This document shows, piece after piece, positions 1-6,504 of a DNA stretch of 8,223 bases. Made by a program: the position numbers and the translations under genes. Under the pieces are notes generated by a model. It saw nothing but the letters and a program-made list of their open reading frames with translations, was not told the origin of the DNA and searched no databases. Location of the stretch: the NCBI GenBank assembly GCA_041161475.1, contig JBEAUL010000021.1:1-8223 (forward strand). Reading direction: 5' to 3'. The DNA comes from JBEAUL01 sp041161475. Its GTDB lineage: Bacteria > Pseudomonadota > Gammaproteobacteria > UBA6186 > Azoamicaceae. Positions within the stretch are counted from its first letter, which is position 1; every line of letters starts with the position of its first letter.

Positions 1-3000
1 AGTGACGTCATCGGATTTTACGGTGAGCATTTCTTGCAAGGTGTAAGCAGCACCATATGCTTCTAAAGCCCAGACTTCCATCTCACCGAAACGTTGTCCA
101 CCAAATTGCGCTTTACCACCCAGTGGCTGCTGAGTAACCAAGCTATAAGAGCCGGTAGAACGTGCATGCATTTTATCATCGACCAAGTGATTCAACTTCA
201 ACATGTACATATAACCAACGGTGACAGGTCTATCGAACGCTAAGCCCGTTCTTCCATCGAACAAGGTTGTTTGCCCTGTTTCTGGTAAATCAGCCATTTT
301 TAACAAGCGTTTAATCTCTTCTTCTGTCGCACCATCGAATACAGGTGTTGCAATTGGCACACCGCCACGTAAATTTTGAGACAAATGACGAATTTCATCG
401 TCTGAAAGCAGATCTAAATTGACACGTTGACGCTTTGGATCAGGGTTGTAAATTTTATTTAAAAACTCACGCAATTGATTGACTTCAGCATTTGCTTTAA
501 TCATTTGATCAATTTTTAGACCCAAACCTTTGGCTGCCCAACCCAAGTGTGTTTCGAGCATCTGTCCTACGTTCATACGAGAAGGCACGCCAAGCGGATT
601 CAAAACGATATCCACTGGGGTTCCATCAGCCAAATGTGGCATGTCTTCCACAGGCACGATTCTAGAGATAACCCCTTTGTTACCGTGACGACCGGCCATT
701 TTATCACCTGGCTGTATACGACGCTTAACGGCCAAGTAAACCTTAATCACTTTTAAGACACCAGGGGCCAATTCATCGCCTTGTTTTAGCTTTTTGTGCT
801 TCTCTTCCAGTAATTGGTCATACTCTTCACGTAATTGCTTTAATTTTGCAGCAGCAGACTCCAGTTGTTGATTGAGCTCATCCTCTTGAAGACGAATTTC
901 AAACCAACGATCTGGACTTAAGCCTTGTAAGTAAGTTGCGTTTATCGTATCACCAGATTTTAGACGATTTGGTCCACCAGAGGCTTTTTTGTTTAACAAC
1001 AGTTTTTCAACACGTTGATACAAATCTTGCTCACGGATACGGAATTCATCACTAAAGTCTTTCTTGATGTCTTGCAAACGCTCTGATTCAATTTGTAAAG
1101 CGCGTTCGTCTTTTTCGATGCCATCACGTGTAAATATTTGTACATCAATGACTGTTCCAGACATACCCGTTGGCACACGTAAAGAAGTGTCTTTTACATC
1201 AGAGGCTTTTTCACCAAAAATAGCACGCAGTAACTTTTCTTCTGGCGTAAGCTGTGTTTCTCCTTTTGGTGTCACTTTACCCACCAAAATATCACCAGCA
1301 TTGACTTCTGCACCAATATACACAACACCAGAGGCATCTAGTTTACCTAAAGCCATTTCACCAATATTCGGAATATCTGCGGTAACTTCTTCCGCACCTA
1401 ACTTAGTGTCTCTTGAAACGCAAGTGAGTTCTTCGATATGCACTGTTGTAAAGCGATCTTCTTCAACCACTCTTTCAGAAATTAAAATAGAGTCTTCGAA
1501 GTTAAAGCCATTCCAGGGCATAAAGGCAACCAATAGATTTTGACCTAGCGCCAATTCACCCATATCGGTAGATGGACCATCAGCCAAAATATCCCCTTTA
1601 GCAATCAAATCACCTGGTTTTACTAAGGGACGTTGATTGATACAGGTATTTTGATTTGAACGCTGATATTTAATAAGATTATAAATATCAACACCGACTT
1701 CGCCGGCTTCTACTTCAGTGTCAAGAACACGCACAACGATTCTGGCTGCATCCACGGAATCTACGACACCTGAACGCTTTGCCACAACCGTTACACCGGA
1801 ATCACGTGCAACAACGCGTTCCATACCGGTACCGACCAAGGGCTTTTCCGCTTTTAAGGTTGGTACTGCTTGACGTTGCATGTTAGAACCCATTAAAGCG
1901 CGGTTAGCGTCATCGTGCTCTAAAAATGGTACTAAGGACGCTGCAACAGACACAATTTGTTTAGGTGAAACGTCCATTAACTCTACCCGTTCTGGCAAGG
2001 TAAAGGTAAATTCCCCTTTATGACGACAAGGAACCAGTTCGTCTAATAATTCGCCTTTTTGACCAATATTTGCGTTTGCTTGCGCAATCACATAATTACC
2101 TTCGTCAATCGCAGACAAATAAACGATATCATTGCTGACTTTTCCATTATTCACCTTACGATAAGGCGTTTCTAAAAAGCCATACTCATTGGTTCTTGCG
2201 TATACTGCCAAAGAGTTAATCAAACCGATATTTGGTCCTTCTGGCGTTTCAATCGGACACACACGACCATAGTGCGTAATATGTACGTCACGCACCTCAA
2301 AGCCTGCGCGTTCACGTGTCAAACCACCTGGTCCTAAAGCAGATACCCTGCGTTTATGCGTAATCTCTGCCAATGGGTTATTTTGATCCATAAACTGAGA
2401 TAATTGGCTTGAACCAAAAAATTCTTTAATTGCTGCTGCAACTGGCTTGGCATTAATGAGATCTTGTGGCATTAAATTTTCAATGTCAGAAACACTCAGA
2501 CGCTCTTTTGCTGCGCGTTCAACACGGACCAAACCGACGCGGAATTGATTTTCTGTCATTTCGCCAACACTTCTGACACGTCTATTGCCCAGATGATCGA
2601 TATCATCTACCTCACCACGACCATCTCTGATATCAATCAAAGTTTTAATCACATCGATAATATCTTCTTTGGTCAATGTGCCAGGGCCTTCAATGGATTT
2701 ACGACCGACACGTAAATTAAATTTCATTCGACCAACGGTAGACAAATCATATCGATCCGCAGAGAAAAACAAGCTATTGAATAATTGCTCAGCAGATTCT
2801 TTGGTGGGTGGTTCACCAGGTCGCATCATACGATAAATTTCAACCAAAGCTTCTGCTTGTGTTTTGGTTGGATCTATTTTTAGTGTGTCAGAGAAATACG
2901 CGCCTCTGTCTAAATCATTTGTATACAAAATCTCAACGGATTTAATACCCAGTTCACGTATTTTATCTAAAATTTCTGTTGTGATTTCTGTATTCGCTGG

Positions 3001-3975
3001 AATAACAATCTCACCCGTTTCTTGGTCGATAATATCCGCAAACAACACACGCCCCATTAAGTAATCTGGGGAAATATCTAATGTTTTAAGACCGGACTCT
3101 TCCATTTGACGAATGTGGCGCGCGGTAATACGACGCCCTGCCTCAACAATCAAATCGCCTTTTGGCGACAAAATATCGAATACAGCAGTTTCACCTCGTA
3201 AACGAGAAGCAACCAATCCCATTTGAATCCGATCTTTGTCAAAATGAATGGTATTGGTTTCGAAAAATAAGCCCAACATTTCTTGCGTAGAATACCCTAA
3301 AGCACGCAAGACAATTGAAGCAGGCAACTTACGACGGCGATCGATTCGAGCAAAAATACAATCTTTAGGATCGAACTCGATGTCTAACCAAGAACCACGA
3401 TTCGGAATCACACGGGCAGCGTAAAGCAATTTACCTGAAGAGTGTGTTTTACCTTTATCGTGCTCAAAAAAGACCCCTGGAGAACGGTGTAGTTGAGAGA
3501 CAACCACACGCTCTGTACCATTGATAATGAAAGTACCGTTTTCAGTCATCAAGGGAATTTCGCCCATATAAACTTCTTGCTCACGAATGTCTTTAACGAC
3601 TTTATTCTCGAGCGGGCTTTCTTTATCGTAAATGGTTAAACGCAAAATGGCGCGTAATGGCGCTGCATAGGTATAGCTACCGATACCGCATTCTTTCGGA
3701 TCGAAGGTAGGCTTACCCAATTTGTAATCTACATATTCAAGGCGTGTATACCCTGAGTAGCTTGTAATAGGAAAGATTGAATGAAAAGCACCTGACAAGC
3801 CTGAGACCTTAGAACGCGCATGCACAGGGACATCGGTTTGTAAAAATTCTTTATATGAATCTAACTGAATACTAAGCAAAGGAGGGACCGTTAAGGTATC
3901 TGAACGCTTAGCATAGTTTGCACGAATTCGTTTTTTTTCTGTAAAAGATAAAGGGGATTCTACTTTGCTCGTCAC
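1..3975 (-). CDS. rpoB: DNA-directed RNA polymerase subunit beta (3' end cut by window edge)
   Basis: Beta subunit of the core RNA polymerase; with beta' it forms the catalytic cleft. I translated the frame through all 1325 codons to the window edge and met no stop. The last visible residues are SDDVT, where E. coli RpoB has about 43 more, so the full protein should be near 1368 residues against 1342 in E. coli. The start is GTG at 3975, with AGGA six bases upstream and a product beginning MTSKVESPLSFTEKKRIR. Landmarks: GEIPLM and NGTERV in the N-terminal lobes; the rifampicin region at residues 521-547; catalytic-cleft lysines K1092 and K1100 (E. coli K1065, K1073) in PGDKMAGRHGNKG; and H1263 (E. 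coli H1237). The proteobacterial insert before QGDELAPGVLK is present and longer than in E. coli. It is separated from rplL by 132 nt and probably co-transcribed with it; rpoC would be expected beyond the left edge. Confidence 0.98.
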   Translation of the reverse strand, partial: MTSKVESPLSFTEKKRIRANYAKRSDTLTVPPLLSIQLDSYKEFLQTDVPVHARSKVSGLSGAFHSIFPITSYSGYTRLEYVDYKLGKPTFDPKECGIGSYTYAAPLRAILRLTIYDKESPLENKVVKDIREQEVYMGEIPLMTENGTFIINGTERVVVSQLHRSPGVFFEHDKGKTHSSGKLLYAARVIPNRGSWLDIEFDPKDCIFARIDRRRKLPASIVLRALGYSTQEMLGLFFETNTIHFDKDRIQMGLVASRLRGETAVFDILSPKGDLIVEAGRRITARHIRQMEESGLKTLDISPDYLMGRVLFADIIDQETGEIVIPANTEITTEILDKIRELGIKSVEILYTNDLDRGAYFSDTLKIDPTKTQAEALVEIYRMMRPGEPPTKESAEQLFNSLFFSADRYDLSTVGRMKFNLRVGRKSIEGPGTLTKEDIIDVIKTLIDIRDGRGEVDDIDHLGNRRVRSVGEMTENQFRVGLVRVERAAKERLSVSDIENLMPQDLINAKPVAAAIKEFFGSSQLSQFMDQNNPLAEITHKRRVSALGPGGLTRERAGFEVRDVHITHYGRVCPIETPEGPNIGLINSLAVYARTNEYGFLETPYRKVNNGKVSNDIVYLSAIDEGNYVIAQANANIGQKGELLDELVPCRHKGEFTFTLPERVELMDVSPKQIVSVAASLVPFLEHDDANRALMGSNMQRQAVPTLKAEKPLVGTGMERVVARDSGVTVVAKRSGVVDSVDAARIVVRVLDTEVEAGEVGVDIYNLIKYQRSNQNTCINQRPLVKPGDLIAKGDILADGPSTDMGELALGQNLLVAFMPWNGFNFEDSILISERVVEEDRFTTVHIEELTCVSRDTKLGAEEVTADIPNIGEMALGKLDASGVVYIGAEVNAGDILVGKVTPKGETQLTPEEKLLRAIFGEKASDVKDTSLRVPTGMSGTVIDVQIFTRDGIEKDERALQIESERLQDIKKDFSDEFRIREQDLYQRVEKLLLNKKASGGPNRLKSGDTINATYLQGLSPDRWFEIRLQEDELNQQLESAAAKLKQLREEYDQLLEEKHKKLKQGDELAPGVLKVIKVYLAVKRRIQPGDKMAGRHGNKGVISRIVPVEDMPHLADGTPVDIVLNPLGVPSRMNVGQMLETHLGWAAKGLGLKIDQMIKANAEVNQLREFLNKIYNPDPKRQRVNLDLLSDDEIRHLSQNLRGGVPIATPVFDGATEEEIKRLLKMADLPETGQTTLFDGRTGLAFDRPVTVGYMYMLKLNHLVDDKMHARSTGSYSLVTQQPLGGKAQFGGQRFGEMEVWALEAYGAAYTLQEMLTVKSDDVT
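2335..2415 (-). other. Rifampicin-resistance-determining region of rpoB (susceptible-type residues)
   Basis: RpoB residues 521-547 correspond to E. coli 507-533. The residues most often changed in resistant strains are all wild type: D530 (E. coli D516), H540 (H526), S545 (S531) and L547 (L533). I586 (I572) in the neighbouring cluster is also wild type. Two conservative differences from E. coli are visible in the region, an Ala in NNPLAEI and a Val in KRRVSAL. The inference is no target-based rifampicin resistance. Confidence 0.85.
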
Positions 3976-3981
3976 AATGAT

Positions 3982-3985
3982 TCCT
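3982..3985 (-). promoter_or_regulatory. Ribosome binding site of rpoB
   Basis: AGGA lies six bases before a GTG codon. It supports GTG at 3975 as the rpoB start, since no in-frame ATG is available nearby upstream. Confidence 0.7.
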
Positions 3986-4041
3986 ATACCGATAATGTGG
4001 GTTAAAATCTGAATTCTTTCAATACTTCAGCTAATTAACAC

Positions 4042-4079
4042 AAAGCCAGCAAAACCCCATAGGAAATTTTGCCAGCTTT
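4042..4079 (-). promoter_or_regulatory. Long hairpin in the rplL-rpoB spacer (candidate attenuator or RNase III site)
   Basis: In the minus-strand transcript AAAGCUGGCAAAA (4079-4067) pairs with UUUUGCUGGCUUU (4054-4042), giving 13 base pairs around a 12-nt loop. Two of the pairs are G-U wobbles. On the plus strand the same positions would be A-C mismatches, so the helix is only good in the sense RNA. It lies about 25 nt after the rplL stop and is followed by a short, interrupted U stretch. In E. coli the rplL-rpoB spacer carries a partial attenuator and an RNase III cleavage site; this hairpin is in the equivalent place. Which of the two roles it plays cannot be told from sequence. Confidence 0.6.
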
Positions 4080-4107
4080 ATGCTTCTTGTTAGGAATACC
4101 TTCCCAA

Positions 4108-4482
4108 TTACTTGATCTCGACAGTTGCGCCAGCTTCTTCCAATTTTTTCTTAAGCGCTTCTGCGTCGTCTTTTGCAATGCCTTCTTTGACGTTTGCAGG
4201 GGCAGCTTCAACCATGTCTTTGGCTTCTTTCAAGCCTAAACCGGTGACTTCACGTACCACTTTAATCACGTTTACTTTGTTGGCACCAAAGCTTTTTAAG
4301 ACAACATCAAATTCTGTTTTTTCTTCAGCGGCTGCGGCGCCACCTGCAACAGGACCTGCTGCAACGGCTACTGCTGCTGCAGAAACGTTGAATTTTTGTT
4401 CCATAGATTCAATTAACTCAACAACGTCCATGACGCTCATTTGAGCAATAGATTCTAAAATTTGTTCTTTACTAACAGCCAT
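4108..4482 (-). CDS. rplL: 50S ribosomal protein L7/L12
   Basis: Flexible stalk protein of the large subunit, present in several copies; its C-terminal domain recruits EF-Tu, EF-G, IF2 and RF3 and stimulates their GTPase activity. The protein is 124 residues (E. coli 121). Three parts are visible: an N-terminal dimerisation and L10-binding helix pair (about 1-34), an Ala/Gly-rich hinge (35-54), and the compact C-terminal domain (55-124) with the conserved NKVNVIKVVRE and GLGLKEAKDMVE segments that bind the factors. The ATG at 4482 has GGAG eight bases upstream. The gene follows rplJ by 21 nt, as expected for proteins that assemble together as the L10-(L12)n complex. The Ala-rich hinge explains the long open frame seen on the opposite strand. 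Confidence 0.99.
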   Translation of the reverse strand: MAVSKEQILESIAQMSVMDVVELIESMEQKFNVSAAAVAVAAGPVAGGAAAAEEKTEFDVVLKSFGANKVNVIKVVREVTGLGLKEAKDMVEAAPANVKEGIAKDDAEALKKKLEEAGATVEIK

Positions 4483-4503
4483 TATAATTACTCCAAATAA
4501 ATA

Positions 4504-5034
4504 TTAAGATTCAGATTGCATTTTATCGCGCAATGCCACAAAAGTACGAACCAGTTTTAAATGCGGGGCTTGTAAAGTTCTGACGAACTTCGCAATAGGC
4601 GCCTGCATGACGCATAGCAACATTGCCAAAGCTTCATCTTTGGTTGGCAACTTAGCTACTTTGTCTAACTGACTCCTGTCTAATAACTCATTGCCAATCG
4701 ACAATGCGGTAACGACAAGCTTTTCGTTCTCTTTTGCAAAATCTTTCAATAATCTTGCAGATGCGCTGACTTCTTCCATCGAAAAAGCCAACATAACAGG
4801 CCCTTTTAATGCCGGTAAAAGACATTCAAAAGACGTGCCCCGTAGTGCCCTTTTTGCCAAGGTATTACGAACAACCTGTAAATGTACACCCGCTTTATTG
4901 GCTTGTGTACGAAGATCGGTCACTTTGGCAACAGGCAATCCGGCATATTCTGCCACAACCACTGAAAGTGCTTTGTCTGCGACATTGGTAACTTCAGCAA
5001 CCAATTCTTGTTTTTGCGCAAGTCTTAATGCCAC
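4504..5034 (-). CDS. rplJ: 50S ribosomal protein L10
   Basis: Stalk-base protein that anchors L7/L12 dimers to 23S rRNA next to L11, and in E. coli also represses its own mRNA. The protein is 176 residues against 165 in E. coli. The N-terminal rRNA-binding domain contains the typical RNTLAKRAL and GTSFECL stretches (E. coli RNTLLRRAV, GTPFECL); the C-terminal helix carries the L12-binding segments. The extra length lies in that helix, where KFVRTLQAPHL (149-159) is followed by the similar KLVRTFVALRD (160-170). The start is GTG at 5034 with AGGAG six bases upstream; the product begins MALRLAQKQ, matching the family start. A 237-nt structured leader precedes the gene, the usual place for L10 feedback control, and rplL follows closely. 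Confidence 0.98.
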   Translation of the reverse strand: MALRLAQKQELVAEVTNVADKALSVVVAEYAGLPVAKVTDLRTQANKAGVHLQVVRNTLAKRALRGTSFECLLPALKGPVMLAFSMEEVSASARLLKDFAKENEKLVVTALSIGNELLDRSQLDKVAKLPTKDEALAMLLCVMQAPIAKFVRTLQAPHLKLVRTFVALRDKMQSES

Positions 5035-5271
5035 AACTTTCTCCTATTTCGATTTACTTCAGTATTCGACAGTAGCTTATCTACTGACTCATACCGCACT
5101 TTTTAAACTCGTTCCACAAGGGAATACGGGTTTAAACCATCTGCGTAGGGGAGACTGTATTTTAAGCCTCTTTATACTTCCAGCATTTTTATCAAATGCG
5201 GAAATTCCCTACGGTCTTAGACAGCAACCGCCGTCTATATTCTTATCACGCACAAATGCTATTATCAGCAC
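5035..5271 (-). promoter_or_regulatory. Structured rplJ 5' leader (candidate L10-binding leader)
   Basis: This rplA-rplJ spacer has no gene of its own but folds well in the sense RNA. In order I see: a hairpin UAGACGGC/GCUGUCUA with a GGUU loop (5237-5218); a seven-pair helix CGUAGGG (5213-5207) with CCCUACG (5150-5144) that encloses a stable hairpin (5204-5177, GCAUUU/AAAUGC plus an outer UUUCC/GGAAG with one bulge); a hairpin UUUAAAC/GUUUAAA (5136-5102) with an asymmetric internal loop and an inner UUCC/GGAA; and CAGUAG/CUACUG (5086-5070). AGGAG at 5045-5041 is the rplJ ribosome binding site. In E. coli the L10-(L12)4 complex binds the equivalent leader and represses translation; that role here is inferred from position and structure. 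I saw no convincing promoter in the upstream part. Confidence 0.7.
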
Positions 5272-5955
5272 TTAGCCTTGTAATGAACTCAAATCAACTG
5301 TTAAGCCCAACCCCATTGTAGTTGATACAGTTAATTTTCTAAAATAAACACCTTTAGCAGTACTTGGTTTTGCACGACGCAAAGCAACCAATAAAGCTTC
5401 AACATTTTGCTTTAAATTTTTTGCTTCAAAGCTTAACTTTCCGATACCACAATGTACGATACCATTTTTATCTGCTCTAAAGCGTACTTGTCCCGCTTTG
5501 GCATTTTTAACTGCTTTGCCGACATCTGGTGTTACTGTGCCCACTTTAGGATTAGGCATTAGGCCTTTAGGACCTAAAATGGTCCCTAAACGTCCAACAA
5601 CACCCATCGCATCTGGGCTTGCAATGACCACGTCTACCTGAATGGTACCCGCTTTAAATTGTTCTGCTAAATCATCCATACCAACATAATCAGCACCGGC
5701 ATCTTTGGCAGCAGTTGCACCATTTTGTGTAAAAACAGCCACTTTAACGGATTTACCAGTACCATGGGGTAATACTTCTGCACCTCTAACACTTTCTTTC
5801 TTCGCATCGATACCCAGGTTAAAGGCTACCTCAACGGTTTCATCAAATTTTACGGGTGGCGCAGATTTAAATGCTTGAATAGCCTCTTCAAAGGAATAGA
5901 CTTTTTTCGCAATGCTTTCGTTTAGTGACTTCATTCTTTTTGATACAGCAGCCAT
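5272..5955 (-). CDS. rplA: 50S ribosomal protein L1
   Basis: L1-stalk protein that helps deacylated tRNA leave the E site and, in E. coli, represses the rplK-rplA mRNA. The protein is 227 residues (E. coli 234). Recognisable segments are VRGAEVLPHGTGK (56-68), the GPKGLMPNPKVGTVTPDV stretch of domain II (about 128-145), and the C-terminal STTMG (211-215), whose Thr-Met-Gly together with F37 correspond to RNA-contacting residues of the family. The loop before VRG is two residues shorter than in E. coli (AKKESVRG against ARKSDQNVRG). The ATG at 5955 is two bases after the rplK stop, with AGGGG inside the end of rplK, so translation is very likely coupled to rplK. The product start, MAAVSKRMK, aligns with E. 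coli MAKLTKRMR. Confidence 0.98.
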   Translation of the reverse strand: MAAVSKRMKSLNESIAKKVYSFEEAIQAFKSAPPVKFDETVEVAFNLGIDAKKESVRGAEVLPHGTGKSVKVAVFTQNGATAAKDAGADYVGMDDLAEQFKAGTIQVDVVIASPDAMGVVGRLGTILGPKGLMPNPKVGTVTPDVGKAVKNAKAGQVRFRADKNGIVHCGIGKLSFEAKNLKQNVEALLVALRRAKPSTAKGVYFRKLTVSTTMGLGLTVDLSSLQG

Positions 5956-5957
5956 TT

Positions 5958-6431
5958 TTATGCCCCTTCGCCTTCAATTATCAATCCCATGCTTTTCGCA
6001 CTGCCTGCAATGGTACGCATAGCAGCCTCTATGCTACCCGCTGTTAAATCAGGGGTTTTCATTTTAGCCAACTTTTCTAATTGCGCACGCGTAATGGTAC
6101 CCACTTTTTGCGTATTAGGGTTACTGCTGCCTTTCGACAAACCGAGCTCATCTTTGATCAGTGTCGTGGCAGGGGGTTGTTTGATTTCGAAAGTATATGT
6201 TTTGTCTGTGTAAAAAGTAATGACAACAGGAAGACGTGTTCCAATTTTAATACCAGGGATGGTTTTTGTTTTGCTGTTAAATGCATCACAAAACTCTTTG
6301 CTGTTTAAGCCACGTTGTCCGAAAGCAGGACCGACTGGTGGACTTGGATTTGCTTTTCCGGCTTCTAAAATAAGTTTAAAAGAGCCTACAACGGCTTTTT
6401 TCGAAGAAGACTTCTTCGGTGCACTGGACAT
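5958..6431 (-). CDS. rplK: 50S ribosomal protein L11 (divergent, N-terminally extended)
   Basis: L11 sits at the GTPase-associated centre of the large subunit, on the 23S rRNA region that binds thiostrepton, and is needed for RelA activation in E. coli. With the start at ATG 6431 the protein is 157 residues against 142 in E. coli. The family core is clear: ANPSPPVGP (27-35), FGQRG (37-41), LPVVITFY, KQPP, KVGTITRAQL and the C-terminal SMGLIIEG. It is unusual in three ways: a Ser/Lys-rich N-terminal extension of roughly nine residues; F-GQRGLNSKEFC where most relatives read L-GQxGxNIMxFC; and a few extra residues before LPVVIT. The 5' neighbour is nusG and rplA follows after 2 nt. A frame extending 21 nt further upstream to a TTG is open, but the ribosome binding site favours the ATG. 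Confidence 0.96.
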   Translation of the reverse strand: MSSAPKKSSSKKAVVGSFKLILEAGKANPSPPVGPAFGQRGLNSKEFCDAFNSKTKTIPGIKIGTRLPVVITFYTDKTYTFEIKQPPATTLIKDELGLSKGSSNPNTQKVGTITRAQLEKLAKMKTPDLTAGSIEAAMRTIAGSAKSMGLIIEGEGA

Positions 6432-6504
6432 GATGTGTTCTCCTGGGTTCAAACGCCTTATTCAGGCTCCCCAACTAAGGTTTAACAAAAACAAATAGAA
6501 AAAT
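6432..6504 (-). promoter_or_regulatory. nusG-rplK leader with hairpin (candidate L1 repressor site)
   Basis: The 73-nt spacer contains CCUUA (6480-6476) pairing with UAAGG (6460-6456) around a G-rich loop that includes GGGGAGCC. The flanking AAA and UUU can add pairs across a small bulge. It lies just before the rplK ribosome binding site. In E. coli, L1 represses rplK-rplA by binding a leader site resembling its 23S rRNA site, and this is the same position. The binding itself is inference. Directly after the nusG stop the RNA is U-rich but has no stem before it, so it does not look like a terminator. Confidence 0.5.
6440..6444 (-). promoter_or_regulatory. Ribosome binding site that decides the rplK start
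   Basis: AGGAG stands eight bases before ATG 6431. The alternative TTG start at 6452 would place this site inside the coding sequence and has no comparable motif upstream, so the shorter 157-residue product is preferred. Confidence 0.8.

Noticed and set aside
1064..1543. 159-residue open frame on the plus strand inside rpoB
   Set aside because: Complement of the well-conserved rpoB frame; the Ser-rich product is a composition effect.
2278..2280. Ile566 of RpoB where E. coli has Pro552 (DVHITHYGR)
   Set aside because: I first took it for the rifampicin cluster II proline, but counting shows that residue is E. coli P564 in ETPEG, which is conserved here. Position 552 is outside the known resistance sites and seems variable.
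3976..4107. Intrinsic terminator between rplL and rpoB
   Set aside because: The hairpin is long but not very GC-rich, and the U stretch after it is short and interrupted. Full termination would also cut rpoB off from its operon, so it is described as a candidate attenuator or processing site instead.
4112..4444. 110-residue open frame on the plus strand opposite rplL
   Set aside because: It mirrors the Ala-rich, low-stop composition of rplL, has no ribosome binding site that I can see, and its product is Ser/Ala/Thr-rich without family features.
4691..5275. 194-residue open frame on the plus strand opposite rplJ and its leader
   Set aside because: Most of it is antisense to a clear rplJ, it crosses the structured leader, and the product resembles no family. 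An antisense protein here is unlikely.
6432..6452. Upstream TTG start for rplK giving 164 residues
   Set aside because: The AGGAG at 6440-6444 would fall inside the gene, and the ATG at 6431 has ideal spacing to it.
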